A DNA stretch of 64,000 nucleotides from Paracidovorax citrulli (GTDB lineage Bacteria; Pseudomonadota; Gammaproteobacteria; Burkholderiales; Burkholderiaceae_C): NCBI RefSeq assembly GCF_900100305.1, contig NZ_FNEY01000017.1:1-64000 (forward strand). Direction: 5' to 3'. The notes under the pieces are model-generated. The model did not search any database. It saw nothing but the letters and a program-made list of their open reading frames with translations, and was not told where the DNA came from. How positions within the stretch are numbered: the first letter of the stretch is position 1; each line of letters starts with the position of its first letter. Shown one piece after another: positions 39,266 through 49,461 of the stretch. The translations under genes and the position numbers were made by a program.

Positions 39266-40075
39266 ATGCACAAAGCTCATACGCACTCTCACGTTCCCGG
39301 CGCGGTTTCCTTCGGCCACGCCGACCGCATCTGCATCGTCACCGGAGGCGCCCAGGGCATCGGCGAAGCCTGCGCGCGGCGCTTCGCCCGCGAAAGCGCA
39401 CGGGTGGTCGTCGCCGACGTGGACGACGCGCGCGGCAGCGCCCTGGCGGCGGAGCTTCCGCAGGCGCTGTACGTGCACTGCGATGTCGGCGACAAGGCCC
39501 AGGTGGATGCGCTGGTCGCCCGCGTGCTGGAGGCCCACGGCCGCATCGACGTGCTGGTGAACAACGCCGGCATCTTCCGGTCGGCGGATTTCCTGGAAGT
39601 GAGCGAGGAGGACTTCGACGCGGTGCTGCGCGTGAACCTCAAAGGCTCCTTCCTGGTGGGCCAGGCGGTGGCCCGTGCGATGGTGGCGGCGGGCCGCGGG
39701 GCCATCGTGAACATGAGCTCGGTGAACGGCGTGCTGGCCATTCCCACGATCGCCAGCTACAACGTGAGCAAGGGCGGCATCAACCAGCTCACGCGCGTCA
39801 TGGCCCTGGCGCTGGCCAGCCGCGGCGTGCGGGTGAATGCGGTGGCGCCGGGCACCATCGCGACGGAGCTGGCCACGCAGGCCGTGCTCACCAGCGACGA
39901 CGCCCGTGCCCGCATCATGAGCCGCACGCCCATGGGCCGGCTGGGCGAGCCTGCGGAAATCGCCGACGTGGTGGCCTGGCTGGCCAGCGATGCCGCCAGC
40001 TATGTGACGGGCGAGATCGTCACGGTGGACGGCGGGCGCATGACGCTCAACTACACCGTGCCCTTGGGTGGCTGA
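39266..40075 (+). CDS. Short-chain dehydrogenase/reductase (SDR)
   Basis: This is a classical SDR of 269 residues: TGGAQGIGEACARRF cofactor loop, an acidic residue in VVVADVDDARG suggesting NAD(H) preference, NNAGIF, catalytic Ser in NMSSVNGVL, and the YNVSKGG active site. It ends SYVTGEIVTVDGGRM, usual for the family. The substrate is unknown. It marks the return to typical high G+C after the peptide cluster. TAACAT lies six bases before ATG 39266 with no Shine-Dalgarno, so the mRNA may be leaderless. Glyoxalase I follows 36 bases later. Confidence 0.9.
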   Translation: MHKAHTHSHVPGAVSFGHADRICIVTGGAQGIGEACARRFARESARVVVADVDDARGSALAAELPQALYVHCDVGDKAQVDALVARVLEAHGRIDVLVNNAGIFRSADFLEVSEEDFDAVLRVNLKGSFLVGQAVARAMVAAGRGAIVNMSSVNGVLAIPTIASYNVSKGGINQLTRVMALALASRGVRVNAVAPGTIATELATQAVLTSDDARARIMSRTPMGRLGEPAEIADVVAWLASDAASYVTGEIVTVDGGRMTLNYTVPLGG

Positions 40076-40111
40076 GCGCCGGGTTTTCGATCTCGCGGCA
40101 CAATCGGCGGC

Positions 40112-40528
40112 ATGCGATTCCTCCACACGATGCTGCGCGTTGGCAATCTCCAGCGCTCGATTGATTTCTACACCCAGGTGCTCGGCATGCAACTGCTGCG
40201 CACGTCCGAGAACCCCGAGTACAAGTACTCGCTGGCGTTCCTGGGCTTCGACGGCGGCAACCCGGGCCAGGCCGAGATCGAACTCACCTACAACTGGGGC
40301 ACCGAGAGCTACGACATGGGCACGGCCTACGGCCACATCGCCCTGGGCGTGCCGGACGCCTACGCGGCCTGCGAGAAGATCAAGGCCGCTGGCGGCAACG
40401 TCACGCGCGAGGCCGGCCCGGTCAAGGGCGGCACGACGGTGATCGCCTTCGTGACGGACCCGGACGGCTACAAGATCGAGCTGATCGAACGCAAGAACGA
40501 CGTGGGCGCGGGCACCGGCCTGCGCTGA
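40112..40528 (+). CDS. gloA: Lactoylglutathione lyase (glyoxalase I)
   Basis: The enzyme converts the hemithioacetal of methylglyoxal and glutathione to S-lactoylglutathione in the cytoplasm. The 138-residue length and both halves of the beta-alpha-beta-beta-beta metal site are typical: [33 protein letters not shown] (Glu ligand), YGHIALGV (His ligand) and DGYKIELIE (Glu ligand). These match the Ni2+-type short bacterial enzyme. A -10-like CACAAT ends seven bases before ATG 40112, suggesting a leaderless transcript. Confidence 0.96.
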   Translation: MRFLHTMLRVGNLQRSIDFYTQVLGMQLLRTSENPEYKYSLAFLGFDGGNPGQAEIELTYNWGTESYDMGTAYGHIALGVPDAYAACEKIKAAGGNVTREAGPVKGGTTVIAFVTDPDGYKIELIERKNDVGAGTGLR

Positions 40529-40556
40529 CGCGGACTTGCGCGGCCGGCCGCGCGTG

Positions 40557-40769
40557 TCACGGTGCGTATCCCGCGTCCACCGCCGGAGGCCGCAGCAGGT
40601 CCGCATTGACCCCCATCGCCTCGCTGGCGCGCTCGACCGCCTGCCAGAGCGGCGCCGGCATGCGCAGGATATCTTCGGGCGAATCGGCCTGGGCGATCCA
40701 GGCGTCGATCTGGTGGTGCTGCTCGGGGGTAAGCAGCTCGAGGTTCAGCATCTCGTCGATGGTTTTCAT
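40557..40769 (-). CDS. Conserved-looking hypothetical protein, 70 aa
   Basis: I do not recognise this 70-residue protein. It is soluble and helical: [20 protein letters not shown] at the start, then [29 protein letters not shown]. Codon use matches the genome, and GATACT lies six bases before the ATG, as for several other genes here. It converges with gloA 28 bases away and lies downstream of eda on the same strand, separated by a 7-bp stem hairpin. Confidence 0.65.
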   Translation of the reverse strand: MKTIDEMLNLELLTPEQHHQIDAWIAQADSPEDILRMPAPLWQAVERASEAMGVNADLLRPPAVDAGYAP

Positions 40770-40780
40770 GGCGCCAGTAT

Positions 40781-40801
40781 CGCCAACCCCGCAGGTTGGC
40801 G
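40781..40801. terminator. Perfect hairpin between eda and the 70-aa gene
   Basis: CGCCAAC (40781-40787) and GTTGGCG (40795-40801) form a 7-bp stem with a seven-base loop, 18 bases beyond the eda stop. It may terminate the edd-eda transcript, but no T run follows on that strand. It also touches the -10-like GATACT of the next gene, so it might instead be an operator. Confidence 0.35.
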
Positions 40802-40819
40802 ATATTTCCTTTCCTGCCG

Positions 40820-41463
40820 TCAGCGTGCCGGACGCAATGCCGTGGCGGCCCGGGCCAGTTCGGTGATGCGCGCCCAGTCGCCAGATGCCAGCGCGTCGCC
40901 GGGCACCAGCCACGAGCCGCCCACGCAGGCCACGTTGCCCAGCGCCAGGAAATCCGCCGCATTGCCCGGCTGGATGCCGCCCGTGGGGCAGAACACCACG
41001 TCGCCGAAGGGGCCCTGCCACGCCTTGAGCATGGCGAGGCCGCCGGCCTGAACGGCGGGGAAGAACTTCAGGGCGTTGAAGCCCTCTTCCTGCGCCATCA
41101 TGATCTCGCTGCCGGTGGCCACGCCGGGCAGCAGCGGCAGGCCGAGATCGCGGCAGGCGCGGCCCACGGCGGGCGTGAAGCCCGGGCTCACGGCGAAACG
41201 CGCGCCCGCCCGGGCGGCGGCCTGCGCATCGGCCGCGCTGCGCACGGTACCGGCGCCGACCACGGCCTCGGGCACGTCCTTGGCGATGGCTTCCATGCAG
41301 GCCAGGGCCTGGGGCGTGCGCAGCGTCACTTCCAGCATGCGGATGCCGCCGGCCACCAGAGCGCGCGCCATGGGCACGGCGTGCGCCACGTCGGTCAGCA
41401 CGATGACCGGGATCACCGGCGCGTCGCGCATCACGTCCTGCGCGGTCAAAGCATTGCGTTCGT

Positions 41464-41473
<10 letters not shown>
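40820..41473 (-). CDS. eda: KDPG/KHG aldolase
   Basis: The enzyme cleaves 2-keto-3-deoxy-6-phosphogluconate to pyruvate and glyceraldehyde 3-phosphate, the last Entner-Doudoroff step. The 217-residue protein shows the active-site Glu in MLEVTLRT, the GAGTV loop, and the Schiff-base lysine in FNALKFFPA, followed by FCPTGGI. ATG 41473 lies inside the end of edd (10-base overlap), so the two are coupled. Together with edd, the TRAP transporter, gluconokinase and the LacI-type regulator it makes a sugar-acid catabolic unit. Confidence 0.96.
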
Positions 41474-43317
<1,844 letters not shown>

Positions 43318-43436
43318 GGCGGTGTGTGGGGCGGTGCCTTGCAGGATCGACGTGGAAAGGAGCGGAAAAGGCGCGCGGGCTGCTGGAGCGGCCGCCAGGC
43401 CGGAGCACGGTGCCGGCCGGTAGCGCGGCGCCTATG

Positions 43437-43458
43437 ACGGAAATCGTACGCCTTCCGT
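43437..43458. promoter_or_regulatory. Small inverted repeat upstream of edd
   Basis: ACGGAA (43437-43442) and TTCCGT (43453-43458) flank a 10-base centre, about 120 bases before the edd start. TATGAC also occurs on both sides. It could be an operator for edd-eda. It does not match the palindromes found next to gntK, so a different regulator would be involved. Weak evidence. Confidence 0.25.
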
Positions 43459-43590
43459 ATGACCTGGGAGTGTAGGCCGAGACGAGGGCCGCGGACGCGT
43501 ACGGTCGGGTTCGGCCGAATGAGGCCCTGTCCTGCCGCCTGGCGTGCGCTGCTGCCCCGACAGCGCACGCGCCTCCTCTGCCTTCGCGCC

Positions 43591-44607
43591 TTACTGGCCG
43601 CCGCGGGCCTGCTGGACGGCGGCCTGCACCGCGTCCCAGGTCTCCTGGCCCACCGACTTGGCGATGCCGGCGTTCACCGACGTGAGCTTCTCGCGCATGC
43701 GGTTGGCCTCGGCCGCGGGCAGTTCGTTGACCTGCATGCCCTTGGTCTTCAGGTCCGCCAGCGCCTTGGCGGCTTCCTCGCGCGTGTCCTTGCGTTCGAA
43801 GTCGCGGCTCTTCGCGGCGGCGTCCTGCAGCACCTTCTTCTCGGCCGGGCTGAGGGTATCCCACCACTTCTTGCTCACCGTGACGATCCACGGGCTATAG
43901 ACATGGTTGGTGACGGTGAGGTACTTCTGCACCTCGTAGAACTTGCTCGACACCACGGTGTTGAACGGGTTCTCCTGGCCATCGACGGCGCGCGTCTCCA
44001 GTGCGGTGAAGAGCTCCGAGAACGGCAGCGGCACGGCGTTGGCGCCCAGGGCCTTGAAGCTGTCGAGGAAGACGTTGTTCTGCATCACGCGCAGCTTGAT
44101 GTCGCCCATGTCTTCCAGCCTGGTGACGGGGCGCTTGCTGTTGGTGAGGTTGCGGAAGCCGTTCTCCCAATAGACCAGGCCGACCATGCCCTTGGGTTCG
44201 AGCTTGGCCTTCACCTTCTCGCCGACGTGGCCGTCGAGCACCGTGTCGGCTTCCTTCACGTTGGCGAAGAGGAAGGGGGTGTCCCACACGGCCATCTCGG
44301 GCACGATGCCGACCAGCGTGGCGGTGGAGCCGACCATCATCTCCTGCGCGCCGCCGATGAGCGCCTGCTGCATCTGCGTGTCGGAACCCAGCGAGGCGTT
44401 GCCGATGGCGCGCACCTTCATCTTGCCGCCCGTGGCCTTCTCGACTTCCTGGGCGAAGAAGCGCACGGCGCGCCCCTGGTTGGAGTTGTCCACCAGGCCG
44501 TAGCCGAAGCGCACGATGCGCGGCTTGAAGTCCTGGGCCTGGGCGACGGACGCGCCGCTGGCGGCGATGGCGGCCACGAGGGTGGCGAGGGCGAAACGGA
44601 TGCGCAT
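43591..44607 (-). CDS. dctP: TRAP transporter substrate-binding protein (DctP family)
   Basis: The periplasmic receptor of a TRAP transporter, 338 residues with a signal peptide (RIRFALATLVAAIAASGASVAQA, cleavage near residue 24). Family features include FFAQEVEKATGGKMKVRAIGN, the basic ligand-binding region LEDMGDIKLRVMQNNVFLDSFKA, and GQENPFNTV. ATG 44607 has AGGAGA upstream. Neighbours (edd-eda, gluconokinase, LacI-type regulator) suggest that it binds gluconate or a related sugar acid; this is inference from context. The order dctQ-dctM-dctP on one strand is normal. Confidence 0.94.
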   Translation of the reverse strand: MRIRFALATLVAAIAASGASVAQAQDFKPRIVRFGYGLVDNSNQGRAVRFFAQEVEKATGGKMKVRAIGNASLGSDTQMQQALIGGAQEMMVGSTATLVGIVPEMAVWDTPFLFANVKEADTVLDGHVGEKVKAKLEPKGMVGLVYWENGFRNLTNSKRPVTRLEDMGDIKLRVMQNNVFLDSFKALGANAVPLPFSELFTALETRAVDGQENPFNTVVSSKFYEVQKYLTVTNHVYSPWIVTVSKKWWDTLSPAEKKVLQDAAAKSRDFERKDTREEAAKALADLKTKGMQVNELPAAEANRMREKLTSVNAGIAKSVGQETWDAVQAAVQQARGGQ

Positions 44608-44692
44608 GGTGTTTGTCTCCTGGAATAAAACGGGAAAGCAGCGAAAAACAGGGGAAAGCGGATCGGCATGAACGATGGACGGCATGCCGGGC

Positions 44693-45973
44693 TCAATGCA
44701 GCCAGCCCAGCGGCGCGGTGATCATCTGCGGGAAGATCACGAACAGGATCAGCAGCAGCACGTACACCAGCAGGAACGGCGTGGTGCCGCGGATGACGGT
44801 CTCCATGCGCAGCCGGCCCACGCCGGCCACCACGTTCTGCACCGTGCCCACGGGCGGCGTGATGAGCCCCACGCAGCCCACGTAGATGAACATGAAGCCG
44901 AAGTACACCGGATCGATGCCGGCCTTGACGGCGAGCGGCACGCACACGGGGCCGAAGATCAGGATGGTGGGCGTGAGATCCATGGCCGTGCCGACCACCA
45001 GCAGGAACACCATCATCAGCGCCATGAACAGCATGGGGTTGCCCATGACGCCCGCGAAGCTGTCGGCCAGCAGGTTGGGCAGGTCCGCCAGGGTGATCAT
45101 GTAGGCCGTCACGGTGGCCGCGCCGCAGAGGAACATCACCACCGCGGTGGTCTTGCCCGCGGCGAGGAACACTTCGTAGAGCCGGCCCCACGTCATCTCG
45201 CGATAGACGAACATCGAGACGATGAGCGCGTACACGGCGGCCACCACGGCGGCCTCGGTGGGCGTGAAGATGCCGCCCTTGAGCCCGCCGAGGATGATGA
45301 CCGGCATCATCATGGCCCAGAAGCTGTGCAGCAGCGCGCGCATCCGCGCGCCCCAGGCCACGCGCTCCATGGCCGGCAGCCGGTGCCTGCGCGCGATCCA
45401 CCACCAGGCGAGGATGAGGAAGGTGCCCATCATCAGCCCGGGGAACACGCCCGCCAGGAACAGCTTGCTGATGGAGGTGTTGGTGGTCACGCCGTAGATC
45501 ACGAACGGCATCGAGGGCGGAATGATCGGCGCGATGATGCCGCCCGAGGCCAGCAGGCCGGCGCTGTAGCTGGACGGATAGTTCTGCTGGCGCATCATGG
45601 GCAGCAGGATGGTGGCGAGCGCTGCCGTGTCGGCGATGGCCGAGCCGCTCATCGACGCGAGCAGCACCGCCGCGCCGATGGCCACGAAGCCCAGGCCGCC
45701 GCGGATGTGCCCGACGAAGGCGCGCGCCAGGTCGATGATGCGGCGCGAGAGCCCGCCGGCGTTCATCAGTTCGCCGGCCAGGATGAAGAACGGCACCGCC
45801 AGCAATGGGAAGTTGTCGAAGCCCGCCTGCAGGTTCTGCGCGAGCAACTGGGAATCGAAGAAGTCCAGGTGCCACATCAGGGCGACGCCGGTGAGGATCA
45901 GCGACTGGGCGATCGGCATGCCGATGGCCATGCCGCCGATCAGCACGCCGAGAAAAATCAGGGTCACGACCAT
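44693..45973 (-). CDS. dctM: TRAP transporter large permease (DctM family)
   Basis: The 426-residue membrane protein is the main channel subunit of the TRAP system, driven by a sodium or proton gradient. It has about 12 membrane segments and typical motifs: FPLLAVPFFILAGELMNAGG, SMSGSAIADTAALATILLP, GGIIAPIIPPSMPFVIYG and a late VGLITPPVGTVQN. ATG 45973 has GAAGGAG upstream. It lies 10 bases after dctQ and 85 before dctP. Confidence 0.95.
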   Translation of the reverse strand: MVVTLIFLGVLIGGMAIGMPIAQSLILTGVALMWHLDFFDSQLLAQNLQAGFDNFPLLAVPFFILAGELMNAGGLSRRIIDLARAFVGHIRGGLGFVAIGAAVLLASMSGSAIADTAALATILLPMMRQQNYPSSYSAGLLASGGIIAPIIPPSMPFVIYGVTTNTSISKLFLAGVFPGLMMGTFLILAWWWIARRHRLPAMERVAWGARMRALLHSFWAMMMPVIILGGLKGGIFTPTEAAVVAAVYALIVSMFVYREMTWGRLYEVFLAAGKTTAVVMFLCGAATVTAYMITLADLPNLLADSFAGVMGNPMLFMALMMVFLLVVGTAMDLTPTILIFGPVCVPLAVKAGIDPVYFGFMFIYVGCVGLITPPVGTVQNVVAGVGRLRMETVIRGTTPFLLVYVLLLILFVIFPQMITAPLGWLH

Positions 45974-45983
45974 GGCCGCTCCT

Positions 45984-46490
45984 TCACTCGATGGTGGCGT
46001 CGCCGCCCGCATCCTCGCCGGCCGGCCGGCCGCGCACCAGATCCAGCACCAGTGCCGCGAGCAGGCCCGCCGCCAGCACCAGCGTGGCCGCCGCGCCGAG
46101 CGCGAGCGGGTAGCCCAGCACGGTGCTGTAGCTCTCCATGCCGGCCACCACCTGCGCCCACGATCCCTTGAGCAGCAGCACCATGCAGAGCGCCACGAGG
46201 GTCTGGCTCACCCAGAACAGCGCCTTGCGCGGCGCACCCGAAAGGCGCGTGGTGAGCATGTCGAAACCCAGGTGCTTGCCCTCGAACGCGGCCACGATGG
46301 CGCCCACGGCCACCAGCCAGACGAACAGCAGGCGCGAGATCTCTTCGTACGACACGATGCTCGTGCCGAACGCATAGCGCAGCACCACGTTCACGAACAC
46401 GGCCACGACCATGCCGGCCAGGGCCAGCACCATGAAATGCTCCGCGAAGCGCTGGAGCGCGGGTTTGTCGCGCGCGGGGTGGTCGTTCAT
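45984..46490 (-). CDS. dctQ: TRAP transporter small permease (DctQ family)
   Basis: The 168-residue protein has four membrane segments and the DctQ pattern VVLRYAFGTSIVSYEEISRLLFVW with the conserved EE pair. It assists DctM in TRAP transport. ATG 46490 overlaps the gntK stop as ATGA, tying the transporter to gluconokinase in one transcript. The tail after the last membrane segment is short and acidic. Confidence 0.92.
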   Translation of the reverse strand: MNDHPARDKPALQRFAEHFMVLALAGMVVAVFVNVVLRYAFGTSIVSYEEISRLLFVWLVAVGAIVAAFEGKHLGFDMLTTRLSGAPRKALFWVSQTLVALCMVLLLKGSWAQVVAGMESYSTVLGYPLALGAAATLVLAAGLLAALVLDLVRGRPAGEDAGGDATIE

Positions 46491-47116
46491 GCGGTGTCTC
46501 CGGAAGGGGCCGGCGCGCAAGGGGCGCCTGGGGCGTGGGGGAATGGCGCGGCAGCCTCTGCGCCGCCGTCGCCGTGCAGCCAATGCGCGATGGCGGCACC
46601 CAGGTCGTGGATGGGCCGCGTGGCGTCCAGCGCGAGCACGCCGGGTTCGCCTCGCGGCGATTCCAGCGTGGCGAACTGGTTGGCGACCAGCGTGGGCGAG
46701 AAGAAATGGCCCGGCCGGTGGCTGACGCGCGCGAGCGCTTCGTCGTAGTCGAGTTCCAGGAACGCGAAGCGCAGCCCGGGCGCGGCGGCGCGCAGGTGGT
46801 CGCGGTAGCGGCGGCGCAGCGCCGAGCAGGTCAGCACGATGCCCCCCTGCCCGACAGCATCGGCGGGGTGCACGGCGTGCGCCAGAAGATGGGCGAGCCG
46901 GTCCAGCCAGCCGGCCCGGTCCTCGTCGGTGAGCGGCTGGCCCGCGCGCATCTTGGCGACGCTCTCGGGCGAATGGTAGGCATCGCCTTCGTGCAGGGTC
47001 CAGCCCAGCAGCGCAGCGGCCGCGGCCGCGACGCTGGATTTGCCGCAGCCTGACACGCCCATCACGACCACCGCAGGCAGTGGCCTGCCTTGGATAGCGC
47101 TATCCGTTGAGTTCAT
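46487..47116 (-). CDS. gntK: Gluconokinase
   Basis: GntK phosphorylates gluconate to 6-phosphogluconate, which feeds edd and eda. The 209-residue protein has the P-loop GVSGCGKSSVA, then EGDAYHSPESVAKMRAGQPLTDEDR, and the conserved LTCSALRRRYRDHLR and GHFFSPTLVANQFATLE. The ATG at 47116 is followed at codons 5-9 by DNA that forms a perfect palindromic operator (47092-47105), so repressor would sit on the start of the coding region. It is divergent from the LacI-type regulator. The last 35 residues are Ala/Pro-rich and look dispensable. Confidence 0.95.
   Translation of the reverse strand: MNSTDSAIQGRPLPAVVVMGVSGCGKSSVAAAAAALLGWTLHEGDAYHSPESVAKMRAGQPLTDEDRAGWLDRLAHLLAHAVHPADAVGQGGIVLTCSALRRRYRDHLRAAAPGLRFAFLELDYDEALARVSHRPGHFFSPTLVANQFATLESPRGEPGVLALDATRPIHDLGAAIAHWLHGDGGAEAAAPFPHAPGAPCAPAPSGDTA
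47092..47105. promoter_or_regulatory. Operator 1 of the gluconate unit, inside the start of gntK
   Basis: GGATAGCGCTATCC is a perfect 14-base palindrome with a central CG, as usual for LacI-family operators. It covers gntK codons 5-9. An identical 12-base core occurs at 47210, 117 bases away centre to centre (about 11 helical turns), so DNA looping between the two is possible. Confidence 0.75.
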
Positions 47117-47209
47117 AAAAATCGCGGACGCTTCCCGGGGAAGCCTGCCGCGTCGTCTCCGTCGAATGAATGAGGTCAATCGCCTTGCCCTGTCGTTAAC
47201 CCTGAGCAA

Positions 47210-47221
47210 GATAGCGCTATC
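47210..47221. promoter_or_regulatory. Operator 2 of the gluconate unit, between gntK and its regulator
   Basis: GATAGCGCTATC is the same perfect palindrome as the core of the site at 47092. It lies 39 bases before the regulator start and about 95 before gntK, where it could control both promoters. The adjacent LacI-family protein is the obvious ligand. Confidence 0.75.
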
Positions 47222-47260
47222 CTAGAACACAATGGCGGCCAGACCGATCCGGATTAACCC

Positions 47261-48301
47261 TTGAACGATTCCGCCCTGCCCCGCCCCCGACGGGCCCGCC
47301 GCGCCAGCGGCCGCGTCACCCTGGACGACGTGGCCCGGCTCGCGGGCGTGAGCCCGATCACCGTCTCGCGCGCGCTGCGTCGCGAGCGCAGCGTGGACCC
47401 GGCCCTGGCCGAGCGCGTGCAGGCCGCCGCGCAGCAACTGGGCTACGTGCCCGATCCGGCAGCGCGCGCCCTTGCCTCGCAGCGCAGCACCCAGGTGCTC
47501 GTGCTGGTGCCCATGCTGTCGAACACGCTGTTCGTGGACCTGCTCGAGGCCGTGCACCGCACGCTGTTCCCGCAGGGCTTCCTGCCGCTGATCGGCGTGA
47601 CCCACTACGATGCGGCCGAGGAAGAGGTGCTGCTGCGCACCTACCTGCCCCACCGGCCCGCCGGCCTGCTCGTGACCGGCTTCGACCGCAGCGAGGCCGC
47701 CCGCCAGCTGATCGCGCGCAGCGGCGTGCCGTGCGTGCACCTGATGGAGACCAGCGAAGCGCCGGGCGTGTACTGCGTGGGGTTTTCGCAGCTGGAGGCG
47801 GGCGCCGCCATCACGCGCCACCTGCTCGAGCGCGGCCGGCGGCGCATCGCGTTCTGCGCCGCCCAGCTCGACCCGCGCACGCTGCAGCGCGCCGAGGGCT
47901 ACCGCCGCACGCTGCGCGAGGCCGGGGTGTACGACCCGCAACTGGAAATGCTGAGCCCCGAAGGCTCCTCCATCGCGCTGGGCGCGCGCCTCTTCGAGGA
48001 AACGTTGCGGCGCGCGCCGGACGTGGATGCGATCTTCTTCTGCAACGACGACATCGCGCAGGGCGGCCTGCTGGCCGCGAGCCGCTGTGGCGTGCCGGTG
48101 CCGGAACGGGTGGCCGTGGCCGGCTTCAACGACCTGGCCGGCAGCGACCAGATGGTGCCGCCCCTCACCACCGTGCGCACCCCGCGCGGCGAGGTCGGCC
48201 GCGCCGGCGCCGCGATGCTGCTGGGACTGATGCACGGGACACCGCCCGCACGGCACTGCGTGTCGCTGGACTTCGAACTGGTCGTGCGTGGCAGCACCTG
48301 A
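47261..48301 (+). CDS. gntR: LacI-family regulator of gluconate genes
   Basis: The 346-residue repressor has the LacI helix-turn-helix VTLDDVARLAGVSPITVSRALR (residues 19-40), the hinge helix NPAARALA-type segment (VPDPAARALASQRS) and a periplasmic-binding-protein-like effector domain, ending in ERVAVAGFNDLAGSDQMVPPLTTV. It resembles GntR of gluconate systems. A TAA two codons upstream forces a start at TTG 47261 or later, and no ATG is near. Two palindromes lie between it and gntK. The effector is probably gluconate or its phosphate, by analogy. Confidence 0.9.
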   Translation: MNDSALPRPRRARRASGRVTLDDVARLAGVSPITVSRALRRERSVDPALAERVQAAAQQLGYVPDPAARALASQRSTQVLVLVPMLSNTLFVDLLEAVHRTLFPQGFLPLIGVTHYDAAEEEVLLRTYLPHRPAGLLVTGFDRSEAARQLIARSGVPCVHLMETSEAPGVYCVGFSQLEAGAAITRHLLERGRRRIAFCAAQLDPRTLQRAEGYRRTLREAGVYDPQLEMLSPEGSSIALGARLFEETLRRAPDVDAIFFCNDDIAQGGLLAASRCGVPVPERVAVAGFNDLAGSDQMVPPLTTVRTPRGEVGRAGAAMLLGLMHGTPPARHCVSLDFELVVRGST

Positions 48302-48385
48302 CGGCGCGGTCCGTGCTGCCTGAGACAAAGCCCGGCGAACCGGGCGGGGATGGGCAGGATTTCGCCGGGGCCGCGGAGCGGCTGG

Positions 48386-48877
48386 CTAGCCGTTCTCGTT
48401 CTGCGCAACGTAGACGAGCACCACGCCAATACACACGATGAAGCGGAAGGCGGATTCGACGCCGTTCCACTGGGGCGACTGCCACATCAGGAACCATTCG
48501 CCCGCGACGGTCATGAAGCCGAAGAACCAGACGACCAGCCCGAGCGTCAGGCCGCAGACCGCGAGCGTCTTGGCCCGGGCGAAGGCCGGGGGTGCACCGC
48601 GCAGTTGCCGCAAAAGTGCGATGGCACCGGCCAGGCACAACGCTCCGGTCACCAGCTCCCCGGCGATGATGAGCCAGTAGGCAGCATGGTGCAGGAGCGG
48701 CGAGAAAATCGCGCGCCCCATGAGCCGGTTGCCGGGGAACGTCGTGTCCATGAGCAGGACATGCCGGGTGAACTCGAAGTTCGACCCGTAATCGACGATG
48801 TTGTTGTAGCCGACGAGCAGGCAGAACAACGCCACCAGCAGTACCAGGAGCGCTTTGGATGCCCTGATGGCGGTCAT
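48386..48877 (-). CDS. DUF2165-family membrane protein
   Basis: The 163-residue protein has four membrane segments and matches DUF2165: a first segment KALLVLLVALFCLLVGYNNIVDYGSNFEFTRHVLLMDTTFP, later WLIIAGELVTGALCLAGAI, and FFGFMTVAGEWFLMWQSPQWNG. Family function is unknown. It sits in the inner membrane with short loops. It ends convergent with the LacI-type regulator. An OmpA-like gene lies beyond its start, on the same strand, 32 bases upstream. Confidence 0.85.
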   Translation of the reverse strand: MTAIRASKALLVLLVALFCLLVGYNNIVDYGSNFEFTRHVLLMDTTFPGNRLMGRAIFSPLLHHAAYWLIIAGELVTGALCLAGAIALLRQLRGAPPAFARAKTLAVCGLTLGLVVWFFGFMTVAGEWFLMWQSPQWNGVESAFRFIVCIGVVLVYVAQNENG

Positions 48878-48909
48878 CGCGATCGTTTCCCGCGCCGGCT
48901 CGGAACTGG

Positions 48910-49443
48910 TCAGGCCGCGGCCAGCGTCACTTCCACGCGGCGGGCTTCGGCGGCATTGCCGTCGCCCTGGGCGAGTTCGGGCTTGCGCAGCTCGATGCGG
49001 TCCTCGGGTGCGCCGGCAGCCACCAGCGCATCGCGCACGGCCTGGGCGCGCTGCTTGGCCAGCCCTGCGTTGGCAGCGGCGTCGCCCGTGGCGTCGTGGA
49101 AGCCCGAGATCACCACGCGGCGGTTGCCGTCCTTCACCGCGCGCACCACGTCGGCGATGGCCGGAGCGGCATCGGCCGTGAGGTCGGCGCGGCCGGATGC
49201 GAAGTAGAACTTCACCACGCTGCCGTCCACCACCACGCGCGCGACCTCGTTGCCGGCGATGTCGAGCGTGCCGGCGGGAGCCACCACTTCCGCTGCAGGT
49301 GCAGGGTCCGCCGCCGGGCGCGCGATGCCGCGCTGGACCACCACGGTGCCCACCACGGCGGACACCACGACCGCGATGATCGCGAACAGGAAGCCGAGGG
49401 CGAAGCGTTGCTGGCTGTCGTCGTCGGAGGAACTGAAGGCCAT
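48910..49443 (-). CDS. Membrane-anchored OmpA-family protein
   Basis: The 177-residue protein has a single N-terminal membrane segment (FALGFLFAIIAVVVSAVVGTVVV) and a C-terminal OmpA/MotB peptidoglycan-binding domain: VKFYFASGRADLTADAAPAIADVV, then VVISGFHDATGDAAANAGLAKQRA and RRVEVTL. The usual SNTD(x)xG loop residues are replaced by FHDATGD. Probably held in the inner membrane with the domain in the periplasm. ATG 49443 has GGAG upstream. It is divergent from chaC, 18 bases away. Confidence 0.87.
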   Translation of the reverse strand: MAFSSSDDDSQQRFALGFLFAIIAVVVSAVVGTVVVQRGIARPAADPAPAAEVVAPAGTLDIAGNEVARVVVDGSVVKFYFASGRADLTADAAPAIADVVRAVKDGNRRVVISGFHDATGDAAANAGLAKQRAQAVRDALVAAGAPEDRIELRKPELAQGDGNAAEARRVEVTLAAA

Positions 49444-49461
49444 GATGGGAAAACTCCGTAG

